In this document: one piece after another, positions 21,533-33,632 of the stretch
Layout of the letters: each line of letters opens with the position of its first letter
Position numbering within the stretch: position 1 is the first letter of the stretch
Assembly (NCBI GenBank): GCA_033816765.1
Contig: CM066292.1
Span: 2,604,001-2,668,000, forward strand
Source: Nothopassalora personata
Taxonomy: Eukaryota; Ascomycota; Dothideomycetes; Mycosphaerellales; Mycosphaerellaceae
Length of the DNA: 64,000 nucleotides
Reading direction: 5' to 3'
Notes under the pieces: generated by a model
What the model was told of the DNA's origin: nothing
What the model saw: only the letters and a program-made list of their open reading frames with translations
The model's database searches: none
Translations under genes and position numbers: made by a program

Positions 21533-22708
21533 ATGGACGTCGTACTCGAGGTCCTCGATACCTTCGTCTTCGACCGTCTATACGCGAACATCCTCCCGAT
21601 CTCCTCCGCCGTCACCTCTTTCGCCCCTGTCAGCACTACCGCTGCCAGCTGGAAGGGCTACGCCGACAATGCTACCTATGTCTCACGATACGAAGGACCA
21701 TACACAAGCAATGGCTGGCAATACCAGCCTGCGAGCTCGTCGTTCAGCATACAACCCAGCGACTACGCGTATTTGAGCAAGTGGGATCGCGACAACATCT
21801 GGAGACAGTTCATCACGTTGTACATTATTACATGGCAAGTGGAAAGCAAGAGGCTGCCTGCCGTAGCATGGATCTAACAGCAACGCAGGATCTTTGGCCT
21901 GTTCATATACTTGTTTTGCGCCACCCTCAGCTATGTCTTCATCTTCGACAAGACAACCTTCCAACATCCAAAATACCTCAAGAACCAAATGCGGATGGAA
22001 ATCCGACAGACCATGGAATCGATACCGATCATGGCCATCTTCACAGTGCCATTCTTCGTTGCAGAAGTCCGCGGCTACTCCTTCATCTACGATAGCGCCG
22101 CCAATCCAGGATTCGAGCATCCTCTGTTGAAGATGCTTGGAAGCTGGTACAACTGGATCCAGTTCCCGCTCTTCCTCATGTTTACCGACTTCTGCATTTA
22201 CTGGATCCACCGCGGTCTGCACCACCCCCGTATTTACAAGACACTGCACAAGCCCCACCACAAGTGGATCATGCCAACGCCCTACGCCAGCCACGCTTTC
22301 CACCCTCTCGATGGATACAGCCAGAGCGTGCCGTACCACCTCTTCCCATTCCTATTCCCACTGCAGAAGTTCGCCTACATTGCGCTCTTCACCTTCATCC
22401 AGATCTGGACTGTCATGATTCACGACGGAGAATACGTCGCGAACAGTGCAGTGATCAACGGTGCCGCCTGCCACACGATGCACCACCTGTACTTCAACTA
22501 CAACTACGGCCAGTTCACAACACTTTGGGACAGACTGGGTGGAAGCTACAGAAAGCCAAACATGGAATTGTTCTACAAGGAGACCAAGATGAGCCAAGAA
22601 GAGTGGAACAGACAAGCGAAAGAGATGGAGCAGAAGGTGATTGAGGTGGAAGGCAAAGATGATAGGAGTTATGGCCCACCAGAGAGCGTAGCCAAGAAGG
22701 TGCAATAG
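21533..22708 (+). CDS. ERG3: C-5 sterol desaturase (Erg3)
   Basis: Two exons, 21533-21834 and 21889-22708, encode 373 residues. The enzyme introduces the C5-C6 double bond of episterol in ergosterol synthesis at the ER; its loss is a known route to azole tolerance in fungi. The three histidine boxes of the fatty-acid hydroxylase superfamily are present: HRGLHH near residue 206, HKPHH soon after, and HTMHH near 295. Hydrophobic segments flank them ([49 protein letters not shown]). The intron is 54 bp and appears to be GC-AG: donor GCAAGT at 21835 restores the conserved ITW-IFG junction in phase, whereas the neighbouring GTGGAA donor would not. A CTAAC branch site sits 12 bases before the acceptor. 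The length matches the family. Confidence 0.93.
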
Positions 22709-24055
22709 ATTGAGAAGCTGCAGAGCGCACAACAGGAGCATCCAGGAGTTTTGGGAACTTGGGCATTGGGCATTACTCTTTCTGACAGGAGGGAGAGCAT
22801 TTAAAGTCAGCCGCAAGGGAGGAGATACCATACATATCTTGCACCGCGAGAGCGGTCAGCTTGGATTTTCTCTGACAGCTCGAAGCTAGAGCAGCTGAGC
22901 TTTGTAGCATTCTTACGATAGAGATCTGAAACCTAATGCGAACAGTCGCGTCCATCAGTCATCCACCATCCCGTGGGTGTTGCTGATCCTTAACCACCTT
23001 CCGATGTGCTCCACATCAGCGACTACCACGCAGAAACTTCCAGCCTGCCACCAAGTCAACGCCAACACTTCAACACAACGCTCACAGGGGGGGATGGGCG
23101 ACTTCGCGACCCCAGTTCACGCCTTGCCACCACCAGACCAGAGATCTTCCACCTCCTCGGGCCCTCTTCCGCCTTCACACCCAAATTTGCCCAAAAAATC
23201 TCAACAGCCTACAGCCCAAACCACCAATACCATTCCACATCGACCGGGTTCTTCGCGGCACTCCTACGCGACAGCGTCAACATTCTATCCGGCGCAAAAA
23301 CTTCTCTTCTGCACCGGCAGTCGGATCCTTTGGCATCATAAAGGTGCCAGAGCGCTCTGTCCTTCGAGTACCGTCAAATGTACAAAGAGGCCCCGTCCCG
23401 GAGTTCCTCCTCAGGAAGTCTTGGGCCCTACGCGTCGCGGATGAAATGGGAAATGTGCGATCTTTCCGGCGACGCCGATACCGCTACCAAGCCTTGCGGG
23501 CGGAGATTGACAACCTCGTCCATCTTAGAGGTCTTGTTCGAGGGGATTTTTCGTCTTGGGTCTGAGGTGATGTTCATCGCTGTCAGTTGCGTATCAGAAT
23601 TTGGCGTGGTGAGCTACAGTGGGGAGGCTGTAGGGAGGGGAATTCCGGGAAAACACAATCAATATTGACATGCTGGGATACGGGAGCAGGAGAAGGTCTT
23701 GGTATCACATGTCTCAGAATTTGCGTCCTGACCTCCTCCTTCAACCTTGTTCCGGAGAAGTTCTTGGAACTTGGCGTACACCGAGCGACAATCGATCTCG
23801 TTCTATAAGTTTCCAAATCCAGCTGCAGATTGACTGGCATTGGCGGAAGTACTACAAGGAACTGTACTACGAGCGTGTCAGGTTCCAGATTTACCAAATT
23901 TCCCTCTTGGAATGATAGGTCGACTTTCTGGCTCGAGAGTCCCGTCGGCGTGCAACGAAAGCACTCCCCGAGAGAAGCTCGCGCGACCCGTAAGGGCTGG
24001 GCAAGTCGAGGCCGTCTCATGAGCGCCCTCGCCTTAATCTGGTGACACAGTGACA
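22709..24055. other. Region with decayed-looking coding pieces
   Basis: About 1.35 kb with no complete gene. Near 23820-23913 the plus strand reads HWRKYYKELYYERVRFQIYQ, which resembles the WRDHYARKSYAYTTF block of the next small gene (24056-24337). This suggests a broken relative. Other frames between 22977 and 23668 are Ser/Pro/Thr-rich without motifs. No transposon ends were recognised. Confidence 0.4.
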
Positions 24056-24337
24056 ATGACCGACGACCTAGCACACCGCATCCAAGCCTTCCCACCCAAA
24101 CTCTTCAACCTCATCATCGACAAGTCCTTCGAAGTTCACCCTACCGATGTCTTCATCCAGAGAGACTACAGGGTACCCCGTCCAGGTGCAACCAACCACT
24201 ACTGGCGCGACCACTACGCACGCAAGTCCTACGCCTACACGACCTTCGTCCTCTGCGTCCTCGAAGATTGGAATAACTGCATTAAACCTCTGCCACAGAG
24301 CGTTATAGACGAGAGGACTTCAAGCGGCGCGAAATGA
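24056..24337 (+). CDS. Small F-box-like family protein, 93 aa, possibly partial
   Basis: The ATG at 24056 opens MTDDLAHRIQAFPPKLFNLI, a pattern like the 'FPPELFNxIYD' start of small F-box-like proteins common in this fungal group. It continues with a VHPTDVFIQRDYRVPRP strand region and WRDHYARKSYAYTTFVLCVL. Typical members, as I recall them, continue for 100 or more residues after this block, but here the frame ends at 24337. The gene may be truncated or have an unrecognised intron. The preceding 250 bp hold a fragment similar to its second half. No function beyond a possible F-box-like fold can be assigned. Confidence 0.4.
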   Translation: MTDDLAHRIQAFPPKLFNLIIDKSFEVHPTDVFIQRDYRVPRPGATNHYWRDHYARKSYAYTTFVLCVLEDWNNCIKPLPQSVIDERTSSGAK

Positions 24338-24788
24338 CTGGCGAAGGATCGGGAACTCATCTGGCGCACTTTACACGGAGCTGAGACAACAAGTTCGGCA
24401 GACTTGACTCTTGATGCATCAGCCCGAACGAAAGGATCGGAAAGACAGGAAACGGCATGATTGTTAGTGCAGCACGGTTCGATCGACGCACCTTGAGGTC
24501 CCAGCAGTACAGGATATGGGAAGTCCATGGCACGAGTTTCGTCGGTGGGAGGAGTCATGAACAGGCAATCTTAGTCCCGCGGAGTCAGCGATGTTCGTAG
24601 AAAGGCATGGTTTGACTCAACTCACCTTCTTATCATATCTGACCATTTCCATCCCCAGTGGCCGTACGCCGTAAAGCACAAAACGTCGTCGCTTGCACCA
24701 TGTCACACCAATTGCGGCTTCCATGGCCTATCGGCATCGTCTCCTTAGTGTCGATTCTTCTTGATCTTCTTTCGCTTCCTCACTGCGC
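24338..24788. other. Spacer before FAL1 3' end
   Basis: 451 bp without a recognised feature. The small frames on the minus strand (24235-24558) lack family character. The right part should be the FAL1 3' UTR. Confidence 0.35.
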
Positions 24789-26040
24789 CTAAGAAAGCAG
24801 ATCTGCCACGTTCATCGGCATCTCGTCGATTTGGGTGGAGTAGTAGAGCTCAATGTCACGCAGAATCCGAACATCTTCGCTAGTAACGAAGTTGATCGCC
24901 ACGCCTTTGCGCCCGAACCGTCCAGATCTGCCGATGCGGTGGATATAATTCTCTCGGTTGGATGGCAAGTCGTAGTTGATGACCAGGCTGACTTGCTGGA
25001 CGTCGATTCCGCGCGCCCAAACGTCCGTGCTGATGAGAACTCTGCTGTTACCCTGTCTGAACTCGCCCATGATGCTGTCTCTCTCCTTCTGTGGCATCTC
25101 GCCGTGCATGCTTGACACTGTGAAATTGGCGTCGCGCATCTTGTCCGTGAGCCAGTCGACCTTGCGGCGCGTGTTGCAGAAGATGACGGCTTGGGTGATG
25201 GTAAGTGTGTCGTAGAGGTCGCAAAGGGTATCAAACTTCCACTCCTCTTTTTCGACTGCGATGAAGTATTGCTTTAGGCCTTCGAGGGTCAACTCGTCGC
25301 GTTTCACGAGAATGCGAACTGGATCGGTCATGAACTTGGTGGTCATGTCGAGAACGTCGTACGGGAGTGTGGCGGAGACAACCACGACCTGGGTAGCCGG
25401 TGGCAGGTATCGGTAGACGTCGTAGATCTGCTCTCTGAATCCTCGGTTGAGCAGCTCATCGGCTTCGTCCAGAACCAGCATCTTGATGTGTCGCGTGCGT
25501 AGGTTTCGTCGTCGGATCATGTCTGCGACTCGTCCCGGTGTGCCAGACACTACATGCTGGCCGTAGTCCAGCTTGCGGATATCCTCGCCGACGTTCGTTC
25601 CTCCGATGCAGGCATGACACTGCACGTTCATGTAGTCGCCGAGTGCCAGCAGTACGGACTGGATCTGAGTAGCGAGTTCGCGGGTAGGAGACAGGACGAG
25701 TGCTATTGCAGTATCAGCCTGTCTTCTTCATCATCTCACTCATGCCTGTACCTTGAGTCTCGCGCACAGCAGTGTCGATGACCTGCAGAATGCTAATGCT
25801 GAAGGTCGCCGTCTTTCCCGTTCCGGACTGCGCCTGCGCGATGGTGTCTCTGCCCTTGCAGATCTGCACAATGGCACGCGACTGCACGGCCGAGGGCGAT
25901 TCGTAGCCGTACGCGTAGATGCCTCGTAGTAAGTTCTCCTTCAAGTGCATCGCCTCGAAGGTGGGCGCCACGGTGACTTCCTTGGAGGTGGAGAACTCCA
26001 TCTTCTCCTCCGCCTTGCGATCGATGCCTTCGTCTGCCAT
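24789..26040 (-). CDS. FAL1: DEAD-box helicase Fal1 (eIF4AIII family)
   Basis: Two exons, 25752-26040 and 24789-25702, encode 400 residues, the usual length for Fal1/eIF4A-III. The 49-bp intron (donor GTACAG) joins VRETQ to [13 protein letters not shown] in phase. The DEAD-box motifs appear in order: Q motif [13 protein letters not shown], Walker [30 protein letters not shown], the restriction-type DVWARGIDV, and [18 protein letters not shown]. The C-terminus [17 protein letters not shown] is typical for eIF4A3 rather than eIF4A. Known roles are 18S rRNA maturation in yeast and the exon junction complex in other eukaryotes. Its promoter is shared with the SF3a60 gene on the plus strand. Confidence 0.93.
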
Positions 26041-26278
26041 CTTTTCGGTGGGAGTGTTCTGTGTGGTGGTAGTGGATGAGGAACAATCAGTTAAGGTGGA
26101 GGAGATGGTGGTGATATCTGTCGCGCTGAAAGTTTGGCGTAGCTCCGACTATGAGAAAGAGCTTGCCGCGACGTCAACCACGTGCAATTCTCTTCAACAA
26201 CTACTGACGCACTTGACCTGCATTTGCTGGGGCTCAAGCAATTCATCGACTCCTCTGCCATCGACAGCGCCCCTCACG
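26041..26278. promoter_or_regulatory. Divergent promoter, FAL1 / SF3a60
   Basis: 238 bp between the two start codons. A CACGTG E-box lies at 26179-26184, about 95 bp before the SF3a60 ATG and 140 bp from the FAL1 ATG. No TATA box was seen. Confidence 0.55.
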
Positions 26279-27905
26279 ATGATCTACGAAGACCTGCGGG
26301 CGATACACGAAGATGTCGAACGCCTTGAACAGGCCATAGCAGACCGAGTGCGAGAGGAGCCTAAGCACGTAAGTGTACACACACCAACCATTGCCACTTC
26401 ACCACAACGGGACTTACAACTCACAGATCCGCAGTCGACTCATCCGCGACCACGAAATCGCAAACTTCCTCGAACGAATCGAACGCCAGTCGCAACGAGC
26501 CCTGCATATCTACAACGACGAGCGAGATGCGCGATTGCGAGAGGTACAGGCGATAAGCACGGGCGACACATACGCGACCTTCTACGACGAGTACGGCAAG
26601 ATCAAGGACTACCACAAGCGATACCCGAACGAGCCGGTGGAGAACCTTGAGCGAGCATACCACAGAGTGGAAGATGGAGGGCCGCCAGGAGGATTTGCAG
26701 GCGACATCGATGCCATGTTCACTGGCGAGGAGGCTTCGGGCCGCTTCTTCGATCTGACCATGCTCCATGAAGAATACCTGAACTTGCCCGGCATAAAAGG
26801 CGTGCGGAAACTCACATACCTGCAATACCTGGACAACTTCGACGCCTTCACACCACCAAAATGCAACATTAGCCGGCAGCACAAGATGACAGACCAGTAC
26901 TTCTCATACGTCGGTGCGCTGGCGCAGTACCTGGAGTCATTCTTGCGCAAGACGAAGCCGCTCGAGGATCTGGAGAAGCTGTTCAGAAGCTTTGACGATG
27001 AGTTCGAGCAGGAGTGGGAAGCAGACAAGGCGCCTGGCTGGCAAGTGCAAGCTCGATCGAATGCGGCGACTTCGGCTGGGCCAGTCACAGAAGGCACCGG
27101 CGAAGGCATATGGTGCGCGGACTGCCAGAAAGAGTTCAAAAACGACAACGTCTACAAAGCACATCTGACGGGAAAGAAGCACATCAAGAACGCGGAAGCA
27201 CGACAGAGAGCACAAAATGGAGGAGACTCCGACATGTCGAATGCGCCCAGCAATGGCACAGCCAACGGATCGACCACTGTGACGCGGCTAAAAGAGCGGG
27301 CTGTGGCTGAGCGGGAACATCGTGTGCGCAAGCTGGCCGCCACCATGAAGACCGAACGAGAAGACACAAGAGTCAATGTCGAGCGTAAAGCTGGTATGAC
27401 GGACAAGGAACGGCAACAAGAACTGGCCGAGCTTTACGCAGAGGATCAAGAAGTTGCTGGTGCCACCACTGGCGCAGCCGAAGACGAAGACGATGCAGAC
27501 GGCGAGAAGATCTATAACCCTCTCAAACTTCCTCTCGCCTGGGACGGCAAGCCCATTCCCTTCTGGCTGTACAAACTTCACGGCCTTGGTGTCGAGTTCC
27601 CTTGTGAGATCTGCGGAAATTACGTATACATGGGACGACGAGCGTTCGACAAGCACTTCTCAGAACAGAGGCACATCTACGGACTGCAATGTCTGGGCAT
27701 CACGAAGAACACGGGACTTTTCAGGGAGATTACGAAGATTGAGGAAGCAGAGAAGCTGTGGGAGAAGCTTGAGCGTGATCGCGCCAAGGAACTCGAGAAG
27801 AAGGGCGGATTGGATGGGGAGGGTGTCGTAGAGATGGAGGACGCGGAGGGCAATGTTATGCCGAAGAAGGTGTACGATGACTTGGAGAAGGCTGGCTTCT
27901 TGTAA
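26279..27905 (+). CDS. PRP9: Splicing factor 3a subunit 3 (SF3a60/Prp9/Sap61)
   Basis: Two exons, 26279-26368 and 26427-27905, encode 522 residues. The 58-bp intron has a canonical GTAAGT donor and joins REEPKH to IRSRLIRDH. The protein is the SF3a60 subunit of the U2 snRNP, needed for prespliceosome assembly. Visible elements are the N-terminal SF3A3 helix region, the conserved FTGEEASGRFFDLTMLHEEY segment near residue 118, a U1-type zinc finger (WCADCQKEF, then YKAHLTGKKH) near 280, and the C-terminal DUF3449-type block with a second C2H2 finger (FPCEICGNYVYMGRRAFDKH then HIYGLQCLGI). The length fits the family (about 500 aa). The first exon is only 30 codons, so the start relies on the splice model. 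Confidence 0.93.
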
Positions 27906-28975
27906 AATGTCGATACTAAGAGTCGCACGCCGAATCGATCCTTGCCCCACCGAATCTACGCATCCTCTGCGACTGTGTTGTCGTTTCTTCTTGGAGATAA
28001 GAAACTATTCTCGAGGCGATCAATTCCTCGAGGCGATCCTTCGGAATGCCGCGTCAATTGGAACGCACCTCCACCCAAGGCAGGAATACTTCACAACTGC
28101 TACACAAGCGGTGATCCTTGTCATCACACGATGTCATAGTACGATCTTCGATTCAGACACAAGTGACGCGCCGAACGACACTGTCCTGCAATCGAGCGTC
28201 ATCTCTTGGAGGCATGGCGTGCTCCTTCTATAGTCGATGAAGTCAATGGAACACACCAAGCCCGTGGTCTCGCAGCACCTGTCTCCATTCACTTCGAATG
28301 CAGCACATGCTCAGCACGCAGGCAGCGCCATTGGTCCCAATGCTAATAATTGAGTCCACCATATGTTTTGAACGCGCTGAACAACTAGAACGTCACATCG
28401 CTGTCTACAGCACAACGAGGACATAAAGCCACACCACCATAGACTCCCTAGCACCACCAAAGCATCCACAGTGCTGTGTAAATTTCAGCACGCAACAGCA
28501 CATCCAGCACAGTCAGTACCACACCAAACTACCGGGCGGGCGAGCGCAGCAGCAGCGACAATAGCGGACATCCCAAAAGAGCACGGGGCACCAGGAGGCA
28601 CCGCCTCCGCCACGCGCCTCATATTCACAACACCGTGCCGGCACATCCACATCCCACGCTGGCTCTTCCAACTACCCTCTCCTTCATGCTAGGCTGCATG
28701 ATTGCGGCCTTGATATACGCAAGCTGCACATATCTCGTCAACTGAAAGGAGATTGAGGGTGGGAAGAATAATACTGTGGTGTATTGTATCATGGGAGTGT
28801 GGGGATTAGGACGATGGGGGTTCGGGGGAATGACGCGGTGAAGGAGGCAAAGGGGGGAGCGCATCGAGCTATGGGATGCATTACTGATATGATGAGGGTT
28901 CGGAGGGGCTGGAGGACAGGGCTGTGTTAAGAGATTGGGGGTGGGAAGAGGACAGGCTGATGCATGAAGCGGTTT
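27906..28975. other. Intergenic between convergent genes
   Basis: 1.07 kb between the SF3a60 stop and the end of the hydrolase gene. A near-direct repeat, ATTCTCGAGGCGATC and ATTCCTCGAGGCGATC, occurs at about 28007-28038. An open stretch ending at the TGA 28743-28745 would encode a hydrophobic C-terminal segment FMLGCMIAALIYASCTYLVN but has no ATG in frame; see findings. Confidence 0.4.
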
Positions 28976-30066
28976 CTACAGAATACCATCAACCCAAGCA
29001 GCGACCTGCTCCGCTACGACTTTTCCGTGCTCCTCGTTCAGGGAAAAGCAGTGATCCATGCCATACTCATCAACCCTCATCCCCACCCCACCCTCCACCC
29101 TCTCACGGATCAACCTATCCCTCACCTCATTATCAACCCAGTAATCATTCTCACCCCAGTAAAAGAACAGCTTCGCAGGTTGAAGATCTTGCTCAGTCTC
29201 CGCCTCACTTCTCGCACCCCAGATCTGCGCTGGGTGCCATTTATCATGTTTGATGGAGAGCATTTCGTCATGGGCCATGAAAGCTGCTTGACGTACTGAC
29301 ATGCCGCTGTTGGATTTGATGACGGCTTCTGTAACGGCGACGTAGTGGGCTGAGGGAGTGGCGCCGGGAGTGAGAGTGGCGGCCCAGTTCCAGAGACATA
29401 AGGGGATGGAGCTGAGGAGCAGGGCGGCTAATTGGGCTAGTGAGGGGAGGAAGGGGAGGGCAAGGACGTGCTGTGAGGAAGTTAGTGGATGCAGCAGGTT
29501 AGGCTGAGGATGATGGTGGGAAGACAGACACTCATCACCTTACCCCTGGGCGATTTCGCTATGTCCACGATTGTTGGGAAGAGACATACTCCGCCCGCGA
29601 TTTGTAGAAGATTTTTGTCCTGCAGTGATGTCGCAGAGTGGGCTCGCCACCAGGTCATGACCTCGAGCAGCATGTACGAGCCGACGGAATGGCCCATGAG
29701 TACAACCTGAATAGGCTCAGACGTTTGCGATTCCTCTTGCATTCTCCGTGCTTCAGCAATGAGCTTATGTTGGACTCCACCTATGACTTCTTGCAAGCTG
29801 TACGGCGGATCATGTGTGACACCCTGACGCGACGGACGCATTTCGAAGCCAATGTGGGAAGCACCATAGACCGTGACGCCGGCATGCTGCAGGCTGACGT
29901 GGACATGTCTGAGGAAGTTGCGATAGTACTCGACGAAACCTGGGTTTCCGGGTAGGAAGAAGATCAGAGTCTGTCTTGCCAATATCACTTTCGACTTTCC
30001 AGAACTGAGGCGTATGCAATCCTGGAGGCCGTTGAGGTGTGCCATGGTCCTCGTTGACTCGGTCAA
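28976..30066 (-). CDS. LDAH: Lipid-droplet-associated hydrolase (LDAH family)
   Basis: Two exons, 29539-30066 and 28976-29470, encode 340 residues (333 from the second ATG at 30045). The 68-bp intron uses the GTGATG donor, which keeps PRGK-HVLALPFLPS in phase. The family is an alpha/beta hydrolase on lipid droplets (C2orf43/LDAH, formerly DUF2305) linked to sterol ester or triglyceride turnover. Visible features are the oxyanion segment LIFFLPGNPGFVEYYRNFL, the nucleophile elbow GHSVGSY, the segment KSPRGK after FPTIVDI, and a C-terminal stretch WGENDYWV with MDHCFSLN supplying the Asp and His of the triad. A hydrophobic region follows the splice junction (LPFLPSLAQLAALLLSS) and may associate with the droplet surface. 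The true substrate is unknown. Confidence 0.88.
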
Positions 30067-30768
30067 GACACAGAGAGACTAAAGAGAAAACACTCAGCTG
30101 AGTGCGTGTACAGCATAATGAGATATGACCTACTTCGATAACTTTATCTGACCATATTGTGGTATTGATGAAGAAGAGACGTGGAGAGCGATCGTGCGAC
30201 ATTGGCTGCCACCGGCCGAAACTCGGGGTGAAGGCACATTACAGTATGGATTCTACAGGCGCGATTGTTCTTGACACGAGAGTATAATACGAACGTACTT
30301 GTAGGTTATCTCGTTGAAGCAAAGGATCCTGGGATCTCGTCTAATTGTTCTGTCGATATCGTTGCCATCGGGCGTCCCTGATTACTGTGCATGATCCGTC
30401 AGACCAAACGCGTCGCAACGACATTGCATTGTCCGTCCTGCTTACTGCAGCACTCGGTACTTGAGCCCTCAGGCACAAATTCGCAGGAATCCGGGTGGAC
30501 CTCTGCCGTTGTAGCTTGGTGAGACACGCGTCTTCGGCCCACGAGGTGTGAAGCTTCTCCTCGGCGAATCCGAGCAAATGGCTCCTTCATAGCACGGCCA
30601 AGTAGCACAGGTCTACCACCCTCTGGTGCATCAAGATCCTGCCGCCGAGTTTCACACTCGCTCGCAGGCTTGAGTCTGACAAGGTATTCGAGAGCCGACG
30701 AGAGCGACCCCTTGCAGTCTTGAGAGAGGACCGATCAAGGTCGATCTGACAGCAGTGAGAAGGCGCCT
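30067..30768. other. Intergenic, no gene seen
   Basis: 702 bp between two minus-strand genes. It includes the presumed promoter of the hydrolase gene and the 3' end of the membrane-protein gene. Short minus-strand frames (30341-30772) have no protein-like pattern. Confidence 0.35.
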
Positions 30769-32003
30769 TCAACCACCATCGGGACCGCCACCAGAGATAG
30801 TTGAATCGATGCGCTGGCCGTGTTCTTCCTCATCGAGTCGTAGCGCTGCTTCAAGATCAAGAAAGTCTGTATCGTTGCCTCTAGACCAATTCCGTGTCCT
30901 CGTTTTGTACTCTTCAAGCTCAGCTTTGGCACGATTTTCTTGTGCCTTCTTCACTCGGGCTTGTTCGACATCGACGAAGTCGCCTCGAACACCATCGCTC
31001 ATTATGCTGCCCATGCGATTCATCTTGTACTGCTTGAGGCGGTCGAGGGCGGTCTTGAAGTCGTCCAGGACCATAGTATCAGACAGGCATTTGAAGACAA
31101 ATGCAAGTTTCCAGAACGGATTAATGCCGTCCGGCAATGCGCTTCCGCCGATGACGTGCGTGACGGAGAGAATGTCGACAATGACGAAGCCGATACTTAG
31201 GAGCATGGCTCCTAGCAAAATGCCGAAGCGTGGCGAGACGCGCACGAGCTCGTATAGGCCAAACTCATACTTTGTTTTGATGTTCCAGAACAAGTTGACT
31301 GTTGTAAAGATCCACCACGGATCACGGAACAGAGCTTCGTATGGTCTGGTATGTGTGAAAAGGCCATTCTTCCCGCTGAAGAATAGCTATGCAGTGTCAG
31401 TTCAACAATAATGCGTGACCTTCTTACGGTCTACTGTATCGTGTCATGACTCACGAAGTTTGCTGCTATCTCCAACACCCAGTAGGGTTGGACGAGGATG
31501 ACCGTGCCAATATAGAAGAGGCTTGTCTTTCCTCCGAGAAATGGCTTGTTCTTCATCCACGCAATCACGTTGTGAAGGCTCCAGCTGATGTTCAGGAAGA
31601 TTGCCGTGGTACTGCAAGCATGTCAGGTCAGGCGACTCATGATACAATATGGCGTGCTTGAGACACCCACCTAAGGTACCAGTTATATACTGGAGGATCT
31701 GAAGTCGTGTTAGTGTCAAGACAGGCATGTCTAGGACTAACCCAATCGCTCACTGGTGAAGATGAAGGTTCCATGGAGCGTGCCGAAAAGCAGCTATGAG
31801 TGGTGGTGAGTGAGTGCAGGCAAAATCGGGCCAAAAAATATCCTTGCCTCCACCACTATCAATTTGTGCAGCAGCACATGACTGCGCATGTTCGCGATGG
31901 CAATACAGGCCATGATGATGAGACTACCGCACATGTATCCTTGCGCCCACGCTTCGACCGTTAATCCGGTGCCAGCGGCAGGTTTCTGGACGTCCAGCAC
32001 CAT
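30769..32003 (-). CDS. Multi-pass integral membrane protein, five exons
   Basis: Exons 31848-32003, 31742-31793, 31671-31698, 31455-31611 and 30769-31386 join in phase to 336 residues. The predicted protein has about six to seven hydrophobic segments, among them MCGSLIIMACIAIANM, LLFGTLHGTFIF, TSLFYIGTVILVQPYWVLEI, WWIFTTVNLFW and ILLGAMLLSIGFVIVDILS. The C-terminal 80 residues are charged and probably cytosolic. It resembles a family of uncharacterised 'integral membrane proteins' of Pezizomycotina that I know only by pattern; no transport or receptor function can be named. The first intron appears to be GC-AG (donor GCAAGG), because the alternative GTGGTG donor would delete conserved residues IVVE. 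The third exon is only 28 nt. The start at 32003 gives MVLDVQKPAAGTGLTVEAW. Confidence 0.78.
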
Positions 32004-33632
32004 CGTGTGCACAAGTCAAGGTTCGAGGTGGAGCCAGGACAGTGATGCGTTGTCGGGTCGGGCTCGTATATGCAAAGTCAATGCAGCATAGAGTGAGGCC
32101 TTCCCATTCTCCGCGCCGGCAAGGAAGCAACGATCGGCGGCAGGCGTGAAGAAGCTGTCAGCTGCGAGTTGCGGTCGGATGCATTTTTGTCCCAGAAGAA
32201 AGTTGTGAAGACTCCATGGGCACAGTGAGCGCGGGGAGGGCGGATGTGGAGCTCGTGACATATCATTGTGGAAGAGAGGCGATCACGCTCGTGGCTGCTT
32301 TGTGCGCTTTACCGAAAGTTGCCGAGAGTTGTCGGCACTCCAATCTCTGCATCGTCTACGAAGGCCAAGCCACGACTTGTTATCCTATGCTACACCACAG
32401 CCCCAGGGGAGAGAGAGAGCGCAGTGAGCAGCGCGATGCCATCTGACAAAAAAAGTCCCCGGTAGAACTACCGCTGCGGCAGTCGAAGTCCAAAACGAGA
32501 AAAAAGAACTTCACAGCTGACCACCATCCTCCGTCTTCAGCTATACCAATCAGGCTCGGCTGGTCACGAAGGTAAATTTGCTGCGTGAGGCGTGGTAGTG
32601 CTGCAAGGAGAGTGCGCAGAGGTCCGTGGCGATGGAGTCGGATCGGCTATTGCCAAGATGTCATCTCTTTCTTCAGAAACATGGCAAAATGTGTACACGA
32701 TAATTCCAGAATCCTGCTTGGTCTGTCTCCAGTACCAAGTCATATATCTTTCCTACCGAAGTGCTAGAAGTTACGGATAGCAGAGCCCTTTTCAGCACGA
32801 GGTCCTGTTGCGCCATCTGCAACTCCAATCGCCAATACTCCACTCCTTAGCTGCGATCTACCGGCCTAGTTACTATGGTTATGATATGTACAGTGCTGAT
32901 TTTTGTGGTGGCATGGACCGTGCGTCGGCGTTCGCCGCGCCGGTATCGACGTGATTGCTTACGATATCGCCTTCGCGAAACACACAAACGCTAAGCCTAA
33001 CATAGGTCTATGCGCAAGCGTTGTGAAGCTGAGGTCAAAGATGAGGGTGAGTATCAATTGGATTTGGTTTAGCCGCCCAAGCGCCGCTGTCGCCAAGCGT
33101 AACGCACGCACGGCTCATGCCACCTCCAAAATCAGCGCTATACACGCGAGCACGCAATCATATGTGCCCTACTTGTCGATGCAAACTGTCGTCACGAGGC
33201 TTGAAGACGGCCATACGGCGTCCGGGAGGCACCTTCTTCGAGGCAAGGCGATGCCAGGACCTAGCGGCGGCGGGCCACAGGAACGAGCAGTATTCTGCGC
33301 GGCATGTGCTCGATCTCGGCTTGTGAGTGGTGTGTGTCTCCGGCGACCATTGCGTTGCTTAGTGGCATGGCGACCGACTGCTCCAGTGGTGAGCATGTTT
33401 TAACACCCTAACCAAGTCTGGTCCGACCTTCTTCCACCAGCACGCAAGTGCGGGCCTCGATACTGCAATGATGGAGATCTCTAGACCAGGTGAGTCGTGA
33501 AGAGGAGTCTGTTGGAGCACATAATGGACTTGCTGGGCCCTGGAATGCGGTCAATGCACCTGCATTCCTCTTTACGCCTGCCTGTACGTACTCAGGACAG
33601 AACGTTTCCGCGGCTTCGTTGGATTGATTAGG
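32004..33632. other. Long intergenic region between divergent genes
   Basis: 1.63 kb between the membrane protein and the GH43 gene, which are divergent. Frames of 60-166 codons occur but none has domain-like character. Nothing resembling transposon ends or an RNA gene was noticed. It should contain both promoters. Confidence 0.4.
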